Assembly: GCA_025603075.1 (NCBI GenBank)
Contig: MU626445.1
Coordinates: 1-37,877 of the forward strand
DNA: 37,877 nucleotides
Direction of reading: 5' to 3'
From: Neoconidiobolus thromboides FSU 785
Taxonomy: Eukaryota > Entomophthoromycota > Entomophthoromycetes > Entomophthorales > Neoconidiobolaceae
In this document: piece after piece, positions 10,397 to 20,406 of the stretch
How the letters are laid out: each line of letters starts with the position of its first letter
Numbering within the stretch: position 1 is the first letter of the stretch
Notes under the pieces: generated by a model
Seen by the model: only the letters and a program-made list of their open reading frames with translations
Database searches by the model: none
What the model was told of the DNA's origin: nothing
Program-made: the position numbers and the translations under genes

Positions 10397-13369
10397 ATGA
10401 ATATAGAAGAACTTCTTTCCAATACCCTTTCCGGAAGTAATACAATCAGACTTCAATAAAATTCAATACTAAAATTTTAATTAGACGCCGAATTACGAGC
10501 CACTGCTGAAAGATGCTTACAAGAAAAGGAACAGCTTGATTATGTACGCATTAATTAATATTCAATTCAATCTTATTAAAATTCATTTATTAGCAAGGAT
10601 TTATAGTGGAACTTATTTATGTTTTAAGAGATGATGAAAAGCAACCATTTATTAGGCAAGCAGCTGGTCTTTTACTTAAGAATACTATAAGGCCAAAAGT
10701 ATTTTTTAATCTTAATTTAAATTTTTTATACTAATACAATTTATAGTTCAATGCAGCCACTGGTTCAGAAAGTACAAAATGGAATGAGCTACAACAAGCT
10801 GTTAAAGATGATACTAAACAAGAGGTAAAACTTATTTTAACCATTCTAGTTCAATTTATTATTTTAGCTTTATGGCATTATTGACGAACCAAACGAAAAA
10901 GTGGCCCTTTCGATCTCACAGGTAATCAATTTTTACATAAAATAATGCCTTGATTAATTTTATCTAAGGTGTTTTCGACAATTGCTGCTATTGAATTGCC
11001 TAATAATGAATGGCCAGATTTAATAGAAATGCTATGTAATGCAGCTTTAGATAATAATGATCAAGCTAATCTCAATGCAATCCGTACGTTGGGTTATGTC
11101 TGTCAAGGAGCAGTAAGTATAAATGATTTTATTTAAAATTTCAAGCTAATTAAGTTAGAATTGTACTTTTCTTGCACATCAATCAAGTCGAATTTTAGCT
11201 GCCCTCCTAACTGTACTTGACCCAGCTGGAGCTAAAAAGTAAATTTGATTTATTAAGCTATTATATTCAACTTTGTTAACCAATTATTTAGAATAGAAAT
11301 TCGTATTGAAACAATCCGTGCCTTATTAAACAGTTTAGAGTTTTTGAATCCTAATATTAGAGAAACTGGAGAGCGCAATTATATTATGAATGTTATTGAC
11401 CAAAATATAAGAATACCAAATGACACTCTCCAAGCACTTATCTTTGAACTTCTTACTGAAATTACAGTCAGGCATTACGATTATATGAATTCTTATTTCT
11501 CTGGTGGTTACTTGATGGTATTTTTCTAATTGACTTATAAGATAAATATTAAAGTTTATTTAGGTGGCTGTTGACGGCCTAAAACATCCTGATGAAATGG
11601 TTTTACGTCAAGTTATTGAATTTTGGTCTAATCTTGCCATGTTAGAAGCTGAGCGTAATGAAACTAATAGCAATTTGGAAGAGGGACAAATGATGTTACC
11701 TTATTATCATTTTGTCCAAGATTATGCTACTTATGTTATAGTGGCTATCCTCCAAATCATGTCTTCTCAAGAAGAAGATGTTGATATGGAAGAAGAAAAT
11801 CCACCACGTAGTGCTACTAATTGTCTCGAAAGTATAGCCAAAAATCTTGGGAATAATATTATCCCATTTGTTGTTCCATTTGTTACCCAAAATTTACAAA
11901 ATCCAGATTGGCGTCTTAGAGATACTGCTACTGTTGCTTTTGGTACAGTTGTTGCTAATGCAGATCAAGACCAAATCAAGGGGATGGCTGATGAAGGATT
12001 ACAATTTTTTGTTGCATTGATGGATGACTCCAATAGTATAGTTAAAGATTCAGCAGCGTTTACACTTTCAAGGATTTGTGAATTTTTACCCGATATTATT
12101 AATTCACCAGAAAAACTTCAACCCCTTCTTCAAGCCTTATTTAAAGGGATTAATGCACCACAACGTATTGTTCAAAATTGTTGTTGGGGTTTAATTAATT
12201 TAACTAAAAGCTTTATGCATTCGGATGATCCAGCTAAAGTAGATGGATTTAAATCTTATATTGAACCCATGTTAAAGCAATTAGTTGCAGCAACTGAAGG
12301 TATGTATAGTAATACTGAAGCAAGAGCTAGTATCTATGAAGCTATTTCAGATATTGTTTATGCTTGTCCAGATGAACTTTTAGGATTAATAGAAGAAGTA
12401 GTACTTACAACAGTACAACGTTTAGAAGCAACCATACATATGGCATCTGAAGTAGTCAACCAAGGAGATTTAGATAATTTAACTAATTTACAAATGTCAT
12501 TATGTAATGTACTTAATACTTCTATTAATCGATTAGAAAGTAGAATTTACCCAGTACAGGATCAAATTATGCAATTACTTTTACGTATGTTTGATGGGAC
12601 TCAAAATATTAATTCAGCCGAAGATATATTAACATGTATAGGTGCAATGGTCAATGCCTTAGATAAAAATATCCAAGTTTATATAGAACAGTTAGGACAA
12701 ATTTTATTAAAAGGCACGAATCACATTCAAGAACCAAGGGTATGTTGTAAATGTATTGCTATTGTTGGAGATATTGTAAGATCTTTAAGAGAAGATTCAA
12801 TGGCATTTGTAGATATATTTATACCTAATCTTGGCAATTTACTTGGTAATGTTGAGGTACATATTAGTATTCAATGCGCTATATTATCTACACTTGGAGA
12901 TTGTGCCAGTGCTATTGGATCTTATTATGAAAAATATTTGGGATCTACAATGGAAATAACTTTACCATTTATCAATGAAATTAAAAATCAATTACAATAT
13001 ATTCGTGATCAAGAACTAGTATTAGAGCAATATGAAACCATTTTGTCTTGTTATACAGGTATCGTTGAAGCATTTTGTAACACCCAATCTTTCCATTTAA
13101 TTGAGAGTTATATACCACAAATATTTGAAACTATAGGATTAGTTACTAATATTAAAAATGTATCAAGTGAAATGTATATTTCTATAGCTACTATATTGGG
13201 GGATTTTGCGGATATTAGTATTTCTTTGGGTCGTAATTTGCAAATGTATTATCGTCAAGATTGGATCAAACAATTTCTTAAAAACGCAAGATCTAAGAAT
13301 AATCCAGAAGGTACACGTAAATTAGCTAAATGGGCTAAATCTAGAATTGCTCAACTTCCACAACAATAA
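10397..13369 (+). CDS. KAP95: Importin subunit beta-1 (karyopherin beta)
   Basis: Nine exons: 10397..10436, 10485..10543, 10594..10698, 10747..10824, 10868..10921, 10969..11112, 11159..11238, 11292..11517, 11564..13369. The product is 863 aa, essentially the length of yeast Kap95 (861) and human KPNB1 (876). It starts MNIEELLSNTLSGNAELR and continues as an array of HEAT repeats. Diagnostic stretches include ERNYIMNVI, DWRLRDTATVAFGTV, NCCWGLINLTK, the acidic loop EEDVDMEEENPPR (normally the importin-alpha IBB/cargo-contacting acidic loop of HEAT 8) and the C-terminal YYRQDWIKQFLKNARS...AKWAKSRIAQ. The protein carries importin-alpha-bound or direct cargo through nuclear pores and is released by RanGTP. 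All eight introns fall in the first 1.2 kb, and the last 1806 bp are uninterrupted. It converges with VPS16 with 282 bp between stops. Confidence 0.97.
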
Positions 13370-13651
13370 GTTAATATTTAGGTAAAAATAAATTTAACAT
13401 TTTAATAATATAATTAAATAAAATAGATTAATTTTAAACTTATATAGGAAAGTTAATCTAAAATCAATAAAAAAAAACAAAACAACTAAAAAATTTAGCT
13501 TTTGATAATCAATTTTTTAAAAAAAAATAAGCTACCTTTTTTTGCATGTGTCATTAATAAAAAGTCATTTTCAATAATAAATCATTTTTATTTTTTTTTA
13601 AAAGCATAATATAAAAATAATCGGATTTATTAATTGAAATAATAACAAATA

Positions 13652-15816
13652 TTAATTTCCACCTAATTTAATAATAAGTGTATCAATTTCTTGCTTCATT
13701 GATGGGTTGGTACATTTATCTCGAATTGTACTAAATAAAAATAAAATAAAACAAAATAAAATATTTAAATTCAAATTATAAATTTAAACTTACTTTAACA
13801 TGTCCTTATCCTTATTAATAAAAGCTTGTTTAGCCGCATCTAAAAAGGCATTAAGATTTAATAACAAATTAGGACGAATTTTCGGATCACAAAGTAGAGC
13901 ATATTTTAAAGCTTGAGAAGGCTGTTGAGCTTTTAAAGTAAGATCATAAAAAGGCTATTATATAAATAAATAGATAAATAAATACATTATTAGCAACTAA
14001 AACTCAAAAAACTTTGATCAATATAATTACCTTATATCCAATAGGTGATTTTTTGGAATTAGCAAATTTTTCTAATTCTACAAAATGATTTCCTAATATA
14101 TACCCTTGTATTTTACAATAATAATACATCTTTTCATTCACTTTGAATTCTTTTTGTATTTTATTAACTATGGAATATTCTTCATATCTAGTTGCTAATT
14201 TGATTGTTTCTGCTAAAGAGGAACCCATGATAGATTGGCCTACTTTTTCTTTTAATTGGTTTTGATAATTTAAGAGTTTGATTTGTTCTTCGACTAACTA
14301 TAGAAAAGGAATTAGTTAAAGATTAATGTTTCTAAGTATAAATTTACTTTAGTGTCTTCTGATTTAGTAATTAAATTTTTGTAATCTTTTAGTAACTCTT
14401 TCCATTTCAATTCAAATTCTTCAAAATCCTAAAATAATAATAATTATTATTATTATTAAATAAAATTAAAGTTATTGAATAAAAATCTTACTTTTATATT
14501 AAATGTATTTTTTAACTTCAATAAGATTAATTTTAATTTTTGGTCATCTTGATAATAAAAATCTTTTAATAAATCTTCATTTTCAACTTTACAATAATTT
14601 TCAAAGCATTCACTACCAATTAAATTCGGATTAATTAATTTAAAAAAATCCCCAATATTTAATTTTTGTTTTAATTGTAATAGGACTAAATATACTATAA
14701 AAAATGTTATATTAATTAATATTACTTTTAATAAGATAGATGGAATGACAAAAACTTTACCTAAATAACTTTCACCACTCAATACTGCCTTATTTAAAGC
14801 TAATTGGTCTTCTTGCATATCTAATAACATTGGTATTTGAAAATGAATACACGGTTCTTTATCTAATAACTAAATTATATTATTAATAAATTAAATTAAA
14901 TTAAATAATAAATAAATAATAAATAATAAATAAATAAATAATAAATAATAAATAATAAATACATTAATAGCTAATTGTAATTGACCATTCTGATTGGCCA
15001 CCTTAGCAATTTTATGATATGATAAACCTTGATAATTACTGATTTTATCTAGTATTATTCGCGATGTAGTCTCTTCATCTTCTAATGAATTTCTTAACTA
15101 AATAATAATAAGTATGATATTACTATATCAAATAAAAATTACTTTTTCACAAGCCCAATCAATTAAAATATCATTACAATTCAAATTTAAAAATTGAGTG
15201 ATTTTTAAAGCCAAATAATGTTGATGAATTAACAATAATCTTTTAATTAAATTTTCTATTTTCCATAGTTTTAATCTAATAAATGTATTTAATTATATTA
15301 TTATTATTATATTCAACTTACTGTTCCATAGTAATTGGTATACCAATATCAAATTGACGTACTTGATTAATAATACGATGTAATTTGCAATGATACGCAA
15401 ATTTATCTGAATCATAATTATCTAAATAAGACTTTCCAAATGCAGCTGCCTATATAAATATAAATATATAGATAAAAATAAAAACAAAAATAAAATTGAT
15501 GTTTACCTTTAATAATGCTTTTTGCAAACTCGGTTCCCATTCTTGAGATGCCGAATCCAAACATATATTAACTGCTAATTCTAAATCATTTTGTATCATA
15601 TTCATAGTTTCATCTGCTTTGGGATTTTCTTTCTATTAAATTATTAACATTTTAATTTCTATTTCTATTTCTATTACTATTTATATAAATCTTACTTCAA
15701 AATGATCTAAAGCATCAAATAATAAGGAAGAGGGATGTGTAGAACCAATATTAAATATATTTAAAGAAGAATCTAAATAGAATAAAACAAAACAAAATAG
15801 AATAGCAAGTGTTAAT

Positions 15817-15850
<34 letters not shown>

Positions 15851-17365
15851 CAGGTACTTTTTGAATAAATTCTAATTTATAATCTGAAATTATATTAGCC
15901 CCATCAATTTCACTAGATATAAAAATATTGGAATCATAATAGAATCTAATATAATAATAAGGAAATTGGTTATTATTAATTATTATTCTATTTTATATTA
16001 TTAAATATTACTTTTCATTATGACCAAATGGTCCAATAACTTGTAATTCATTTCCATAATTTAATAAAATTAAATCATTACCACACCTAGTTTAAATTTT
16101 AGAATATTATATATTATCATTGTATATTATGTATTATTATTTACCATTTAGTTTGCTGTGGTAAATCTTGATTTGTTAATTCTACTTCCGTAAATTTTTG
16201 TTGAAAGTCAGTGGATACAACCATCAATGTTAAATTGTTATTAATTAAACATAAAAAGGAACCATTGGGACTAATACTTATATGAGTAAATGGACCTTGC
16301 TCTAATCTCTAATATAAAAAACATTATTTTTATAATATGGTATTATTATTCTATTATTCTATTATTCTATTATATTATTATTACTATCATGTTATTAATT
16401 TACCTGATCAATAATATTATTATCATCAATAGAATAAATTGTATTTCCATGACAAAAAAAAATATCAATTTGATTAGCTAATTCTAATTTGGGCTCTAAT
16501 ATATCCCATTCAACAATATCATTTAGTTCTAAATAATTATAATATTATTAATAATATTAATAATACTTTTAATAAATATAATTCTATTATTTTACCATTT
16601 AAAGGTAACTTTTTAATTCTAGGTTCATTAACATTATTGATTGTTAAAAATTGATCATCATTCGTCAATATTACTATTCCACGTTTCCAACATTTGGCTT
16701 GTTTAACAAATTGACTACTAGACTAAAAAATAAATAAATAAGTCAAATAAATAATACAATGTCGAAATATCAAAAATAAATTTACTAAACCTAAAGAAAA
16801 CTGAGTATATTGTCCAAAGATAGTATATACTCTAATTATCCCTTCCAAATAGATACAAATCAATTGATCCTCTACCCAACCTATATCGATTAATTTGCCT
16901 TTTTCCCACTATATTATATTGTTTTATTGTTTATTTATTAAATTACTTCTATTATTAATATTACTTTAATTGTATTCAATAGTTTTCCACTTAATGTATA
17001 GATGGAACAACTACTACTTAAATGATCATCTACTTGAGATAATGCTAATTTTCCTGGATTTCTTATTAAAGCTGAATAAAAGAAACAATGATTAATCTAA
17101 ATAGCTAGTTATTTATTTTAATAAGACATTATAGTTACCTAATAATCCCGAATTTTTACCAATAGTTAAATTATAGTTTTCAATATTAATCTTTTTCCAA
17201 ATTAAATTATATCGTTCTTCTTTTCTACAAGTTTATGTTGTTATTATTATATTGTTATTATTATATTATTATTAGTATCTTTTATGTTGTTGATTATTAC
17301 CTGTAATAAACTTCATTCAATTCAAACCAACTACTTGTTGGTGAGACTAATAGTTGTGTTACCAT
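13652..17365 (-). CDS. VPS16: VPS16, core subunit of the HOPS and CORVET tethering complexes
   Basis: Twenty exons, minus strand: 17301..17365, 17139..17224, 16965..17071, 16786..16908, 16596..16722, 16404..16528, 16145..16308, 16012..16086, 15851..15945, 15696..15772, 15507..15632, 15322..15449, 15143..15275, 14963..15097, 14761..14869, 14492..14694, 14348..14428, 14031..14297, 13794..13954, 13652..13730. All phases close, giving 821 aa (human 839, yeast 798). The N-terminal half is a beta-propeller (KGKLIDIGWVEDQLICIY; CGNDLILLNYGNELQVIGPF; ISSEIDGANIIS). The C-terminal half is an alpha-solenoid with the family blocks LSYHKIAKVANQNGQLQLAI, SYLVYLVLLQLKQKLNIGDF, LLKDFYYQDD, ELEKFANSKKSPIGYK and ALKYALLCDPKIRPNL. 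VPS16 bridges Vps33 to the rest of the complex and acts in endosome-vacuole fusion. Introns are spread evenly and some hold AT-rich microsatellite. It is divergent from eIF2B-beta. Confidence 0.95.
14695..14760 (-). other. VPS16 intron that stays open in frame (66 bp)
   Basis: Donor GTAAAG after codon base 1 of ...SYL and acceptor TTTATAG before TATATTTAG. The intron is 66 bp, a multiple of three, and contains no in-frame stop, so an unspliced mRNA would code for 22 extra, mostly hydrophobic residues. Removing it restores the conserved VPS16 sequence SGESYLVYLVLLQLK, which is why I call it an intron. Confidence 0.85.
14870..14962 (-). repeat. AT-rich (AAATAAT)n-type low-complexity repeat in a VPS16 intron
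   Basis: This 93 bp intron is made almost wholly of repeating AAATAAATAAT units. Length variation between strains is likely. Confidence 0.8.
15819..15849. repeat. (TAA)n microsatellite in a VPS16 intron
   Basis: About ten uninterrupted TAA/AAT trinucleotide units inside the intron 15773..15850, ending at its donor side. Confidence 0.85.
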
Positions 17366-17721
17366 TTTTTTATTAAGAAATTTATCAAAAAAAGTTATGA
17401 AGTCATCAAATCAAGTTCATTTGAATTAAAATAAAATTGAATATTTAACAGATTAATTTAAATAAATATAAATATAAATAATATAACTTAAAACAACCCA
17501 TAAAACACTTTAATTTATTATATTTAATAATCCAATCTGACCTTTTATTAATATTACTTAAATTATCATCAAACACTATAAAATCATTAAAGATATCTTC
17601 CAATTATAGTAACTGCGATAATTGCAATCAGAGCTTGGATTTTGATTTATTTCAATTAATTTAACCTATACAAATTGGTTGATTTTAACATCATTAAAAC
17701 AACTATAGTAAATCCACAAAG
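17366..17721. promoter_or_regulatory. Shared divergent promoter of VPS16 (-) and eIF2B-beta (+)
   Basis: Only 356 bp separate the two start codons, so both core promoters must lie here. The stretch is AT-rich with no clear TATA consensus at the expected distance. That fits constitutive housekeeping promoters, but it is an inference. Confidence 0.55.
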
Positions 17722-19436
17722 ATGTTAAGAATTTATGGGTCTAGAGATGTACCAGCATTAGTCGAAAATTTAGTAGCTAGATTAAAGAGAAGGTAAGAAA
17801 AAAAGTTTATTGTTCCATACTCATTCTAGTTTCAATTTAATAAGATTTACATAGACAAGTAGTAGGCAGTTGGAATGTATCAACGGAAACATTAATAGTA
17901 TTACGACAAGTTATTTCAGTATCTAAATGGAATAATGTCAAAGCATTAATTGCTGATATAAGCCAAATTGGACAACGACTAATTGCTGCTCAACCACAAG
18001 GTAATTCTTTCTCTTACTTCGCGTAAAACTTTTTCTTAACTCCTGACTAAATTTTATCTAGAGTTGGCAGTTGGTAACATTATTCGCAGAGTGTTACATA
18101 TGATAAGAGAAGAATATAAAGTTTATGTTAAAGATTTTGAAGAAGATGAAGAAGACAAGCAATTGTCAGCAGTAGATAGATTATCTTTAAATGAAGATTC
18201 AAAAAATAATTCAGGTTTATCAACACCAAGTAAACAACAAATGAATCAAAACAGTTCCTCTCTATTCAGTTTAATGGTAGGGGATGATGAAAAAGAAGAT
18301 ATTGATTATTCTAGATCCGTGTATAATATCCTTTTTTTTTTGAAAATTAAATTACCAACTTTCAAACTATTTTAATATATTATCTTTAACTTTGTTTAGT
18401 ACCTTTCAAACCAACCATTATTCAAGGTATTGCTGAAATGTTAGATGAACAAGAAAATATGTATGTTAATGTATCAAGTCAAGCGTTAGAACACATTCAT
18501 TCCAAGTAAGTTGTTAAAATCTTAACAGATTAATAATAATAATAATAATACTAACAAATATTATAAAAGCGAAATTATAATGACATGTGGTAAATCTCAT
18601 ACAGTTGAAGAATTTTTTAAAACAGCTAGTCGTAAAAGACAATTTCAAGTAATTGTTGTTGAATCCACAAAAAAGTAAGTAGTAGTTTTTATAGTTTTAT
18701 AGATAAACCGGATTGATTGACTTAATCCAAATTTAGATCCGAGGCTTTTAATTTAGCTAAAAAATTATCCAATGCTGGTATTACCACCACTATCATTCCC
18801 CATTCAGCTGTATTTGCTGTTATGTCCAGAGTCAATAAAGTTATTTTAGGTACTCATGCAAGTAAGTTCGTTTATCTTTTTTCATTGTCATTATATTCAA
18901 ATGAATTCATTTTCTATTAATAGTTTTAGCCAATGGAGGCTTAGTATCTGCTTCTGGCTCTCAAACGATTGCAGCGGCTGCCAAACATCATGCTACTCCT
19001 ATTGTTGTTTGTGCTGGTTTATATAAATTATCACCTTTATTTCCAACGGATATTGAAAGATTAAATATTTGTGTATCACCAACTGCAGTATTAAATTATG
19101 CAGAAGGTAATTATTTTTATGAACTTGTTTTAATATTGTAAAATAGAAATGAATTATTGATCGATTATTTTTTTATAATAGGTCCATTAATTGATGTAGA
19201 AACTGTTTGTCCTTATTATGATTATATTGAACCGGAATTAGTGGGCTTGTTTATTACAAATAAGTAAGTGAATTGATTATTTTTTTATCTTGTTTTATTT
19301 CGAAACTAAATGTTATTTTTTTATTTATCATTAAATTAGTGGTGGTCACCCTCCATCTTATCTTTATCGATTAATTACTGAAAATTATGATCCAGAAGAT
19401 AATGATTTAGAAAATTCAATTTTATTAGGAAATTAA
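17722..19436 (+). CDS. GCD7: Translation initiation factor eIF2B subunit beta
   Basis: Nine exons: 17722..17792, 17855..18000, 18062..18325, 18403..18505, 18570..18674, 18737..18861, 18924..19106, 19182..19263, 19340..19436. Splicing gives 391 aa (yeast Gcd7 381, human EIF2B2 351). Family blocks are clear: [105 protein letters not shown] and [20 protein letters not shown]. eIF2B is the guanine-exchange factor that reloads eIF2 with GTP, and the beta subunit belongs to its regulatory alpha/beta/delta subcomplex, which senses phosphorylated eIF2. A low-complexity acidic and Ser/Asn-rich insert lies at about residues 97-150, where yeast Gcd7 also has a variable insert. The third intron (18326..18402) is not GT-AG but reads as AT-AC with U12-type signals; it is listed separately. 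Confidence 0.95.
18326..18402 (+). other. Probable U12-type (minor spliceosome) AT-AC intron in eIF2B-beta
   Basis: The donor reads ATATCCTTTT, identical to the U12 5' splice consensus ATATCCTT. TCTTTAAC at 18383..18390 resembles the U12 branch consensus TCCTTAAC, and its branch A lies 13 nt before the 3' end TTTAGTAC. Splicing 18325 to 18403 keeps the frame and joins SRSVY to [16 protein letters not shown], matching the eIF2B-beta family. Neither nearby GT donor (18319 in phase 0, 18321 in phase 2) is in phase with the acceptor side, which needs phase 1. An AT-AG reading ending at 18399 is also in frame and gives IPFKP in place of TFKP. Confidence 0.85.
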
Positions 19437-19593
19437 TAAAATGAAAAATAAAAATAAAATAGAAAATTGAGATTACGGTTTATTAAATTTGTATATTTTC
19501 ATGTTTTATTTTAAAAGACATTTCATTCTTGTGATTTATTTTTTCAAATAAATCCCAAAAACTTTACTATCTTTTTCTTATTTTTATTTTCCT

Positions 19594-20121
19594 TTAAATA
19601 CATTGCTTTCTCCAATCTAAAATATCTTCCTCATTTGAAGAAGTTTCACTTTCTTGCTCAGTTTTGTTATTATTATAATTATTATTCATCTTTTCCATTT
19701 TATTTTTACTTTCCTTTATTTCATCACCTTTTCTTTTTTGTTTAATTTGATTTAATCGAGCTATTAAATCACTTTGTATTATTTCTTCTTCTTCTTCACG
19801 CTCGATCATTGATTTTATTCGAGCTAATTTTTCGATTTGCTGTAATTCTTTTTCAGTAAATGGAACTTGCTCTAATTCTTTCAAAGACTCCTCTCCTTCT
19901 TCTTCTTGATCCGTTTTGGACTTCGTTGATTCGATTGACTTGGAGGAATTCTCTTTTTTTTCCTTTTTATAATCTTGTTCTAATTTTTGCAATTCAAGTT
20001 CAAAATCTTCAATATTTTCCTCTTCTTCTACTTTATTAATTTTGGACTCCAATTTTAATGTCTTACTTTCTTTTTCTTGTTGTACTAGTCCATCATCAAA
20101 AAATCCTTTGGGTAAACTCAT
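19594..20121 (-). CDS. Short ZNF830/CCDC16-like coiled-coil protein lacking the zinc finger
   Basis: Single exon, 175 aa. It opens with MSLPKGFFDDGLVQQEKE, in which LPKGFFDD is the hallmark that begins the conserved C-terminal region of ZNF830 (CCDC16). A highly charged coiled coil follows, rich in E, K, S and T. It ends with the family's terminal acidic-then-DWR motif (EEDILDWRKQCI). In animals and plants ZNF830 is a nuclear, splicing-associated protein whose N-terminal half has a C2H2 zinc finger. No zinc finger is present here, and the bases just upstream of the ATG contain no evident acceptor site, so the protein seems to start at the GFFDD motif. The assignment rests on two short motifs plus composition and is moderate. 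It converges with eIF2B-beta, with 157 bp between stops. Confidence 0.6.
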   Translation of the reverse strand: MSLPKGFFDDGLVQQEKESKTLKLESKINKVEEEENIEDFELELQKLEQDYKKEKKENSSKSIESTKSKTDQEEEGEESLKELEQVPFTEKELQQIEKLARIKSMIEREEEEEIIQSDLIARLNQIKQKRKGDEIKESKNKMEKMNNNYNNNKTEQESETSSNEEDILDWRKQCI

Positions 20122-20406
20122 TTTTTGTAAAAGAGATGAAAGATTGATAAAGATTAGTTGACTTTAATTTCGATTTTTTTCAAAAATTCAAAATTGATTT
20201 GTTATTTTCAAGTCCTCATGAATCTTTGGATGAAATGTCTAGTTGAAATATTTGAGAGTGATTTTATAAAAGAATAAAAATAAACGAATTTTAAATAAAT
20301 TATAAGAATCATAATATTAAATACATAATAATCTCAATAAATTTCAGATAAACTTAGAAGACTTTAATGAAAAAATAAAAATTTAACAAGAAAATTCACT
20401 ATTGAA

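Noticed and set aside
14456-14830. A 124 aa frame that looks like a small membrane protein
   Set aside because: It is VPS16 exon sequence read through two introns. The hydrophobic part is the 66 bp intron, and splicing restores the conserved VPS16 sequence.
16290-16481. Plus-strand 63 aa hydrophobic frame
   Set aside because: Antisense to VPS16 exons and an AT-rich intron. It is Ile/Tyr-rich low complexity with no independent support.
18064-18375. A separate 103 aa gene beginning at 18064
   Set aside because: It is exon 3 of eIF2B-beta read into the U12-type intron. The apparent start is a TTG inside the conserved ELAVGN block.
18319-18399. Ordinary GT-AG intron with donor at 18319 or 18321
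   Set aside because: Those donors leave phases 0 and 2, but the downstream eIF2B-beta frame needs phase 1, so both break the protein.
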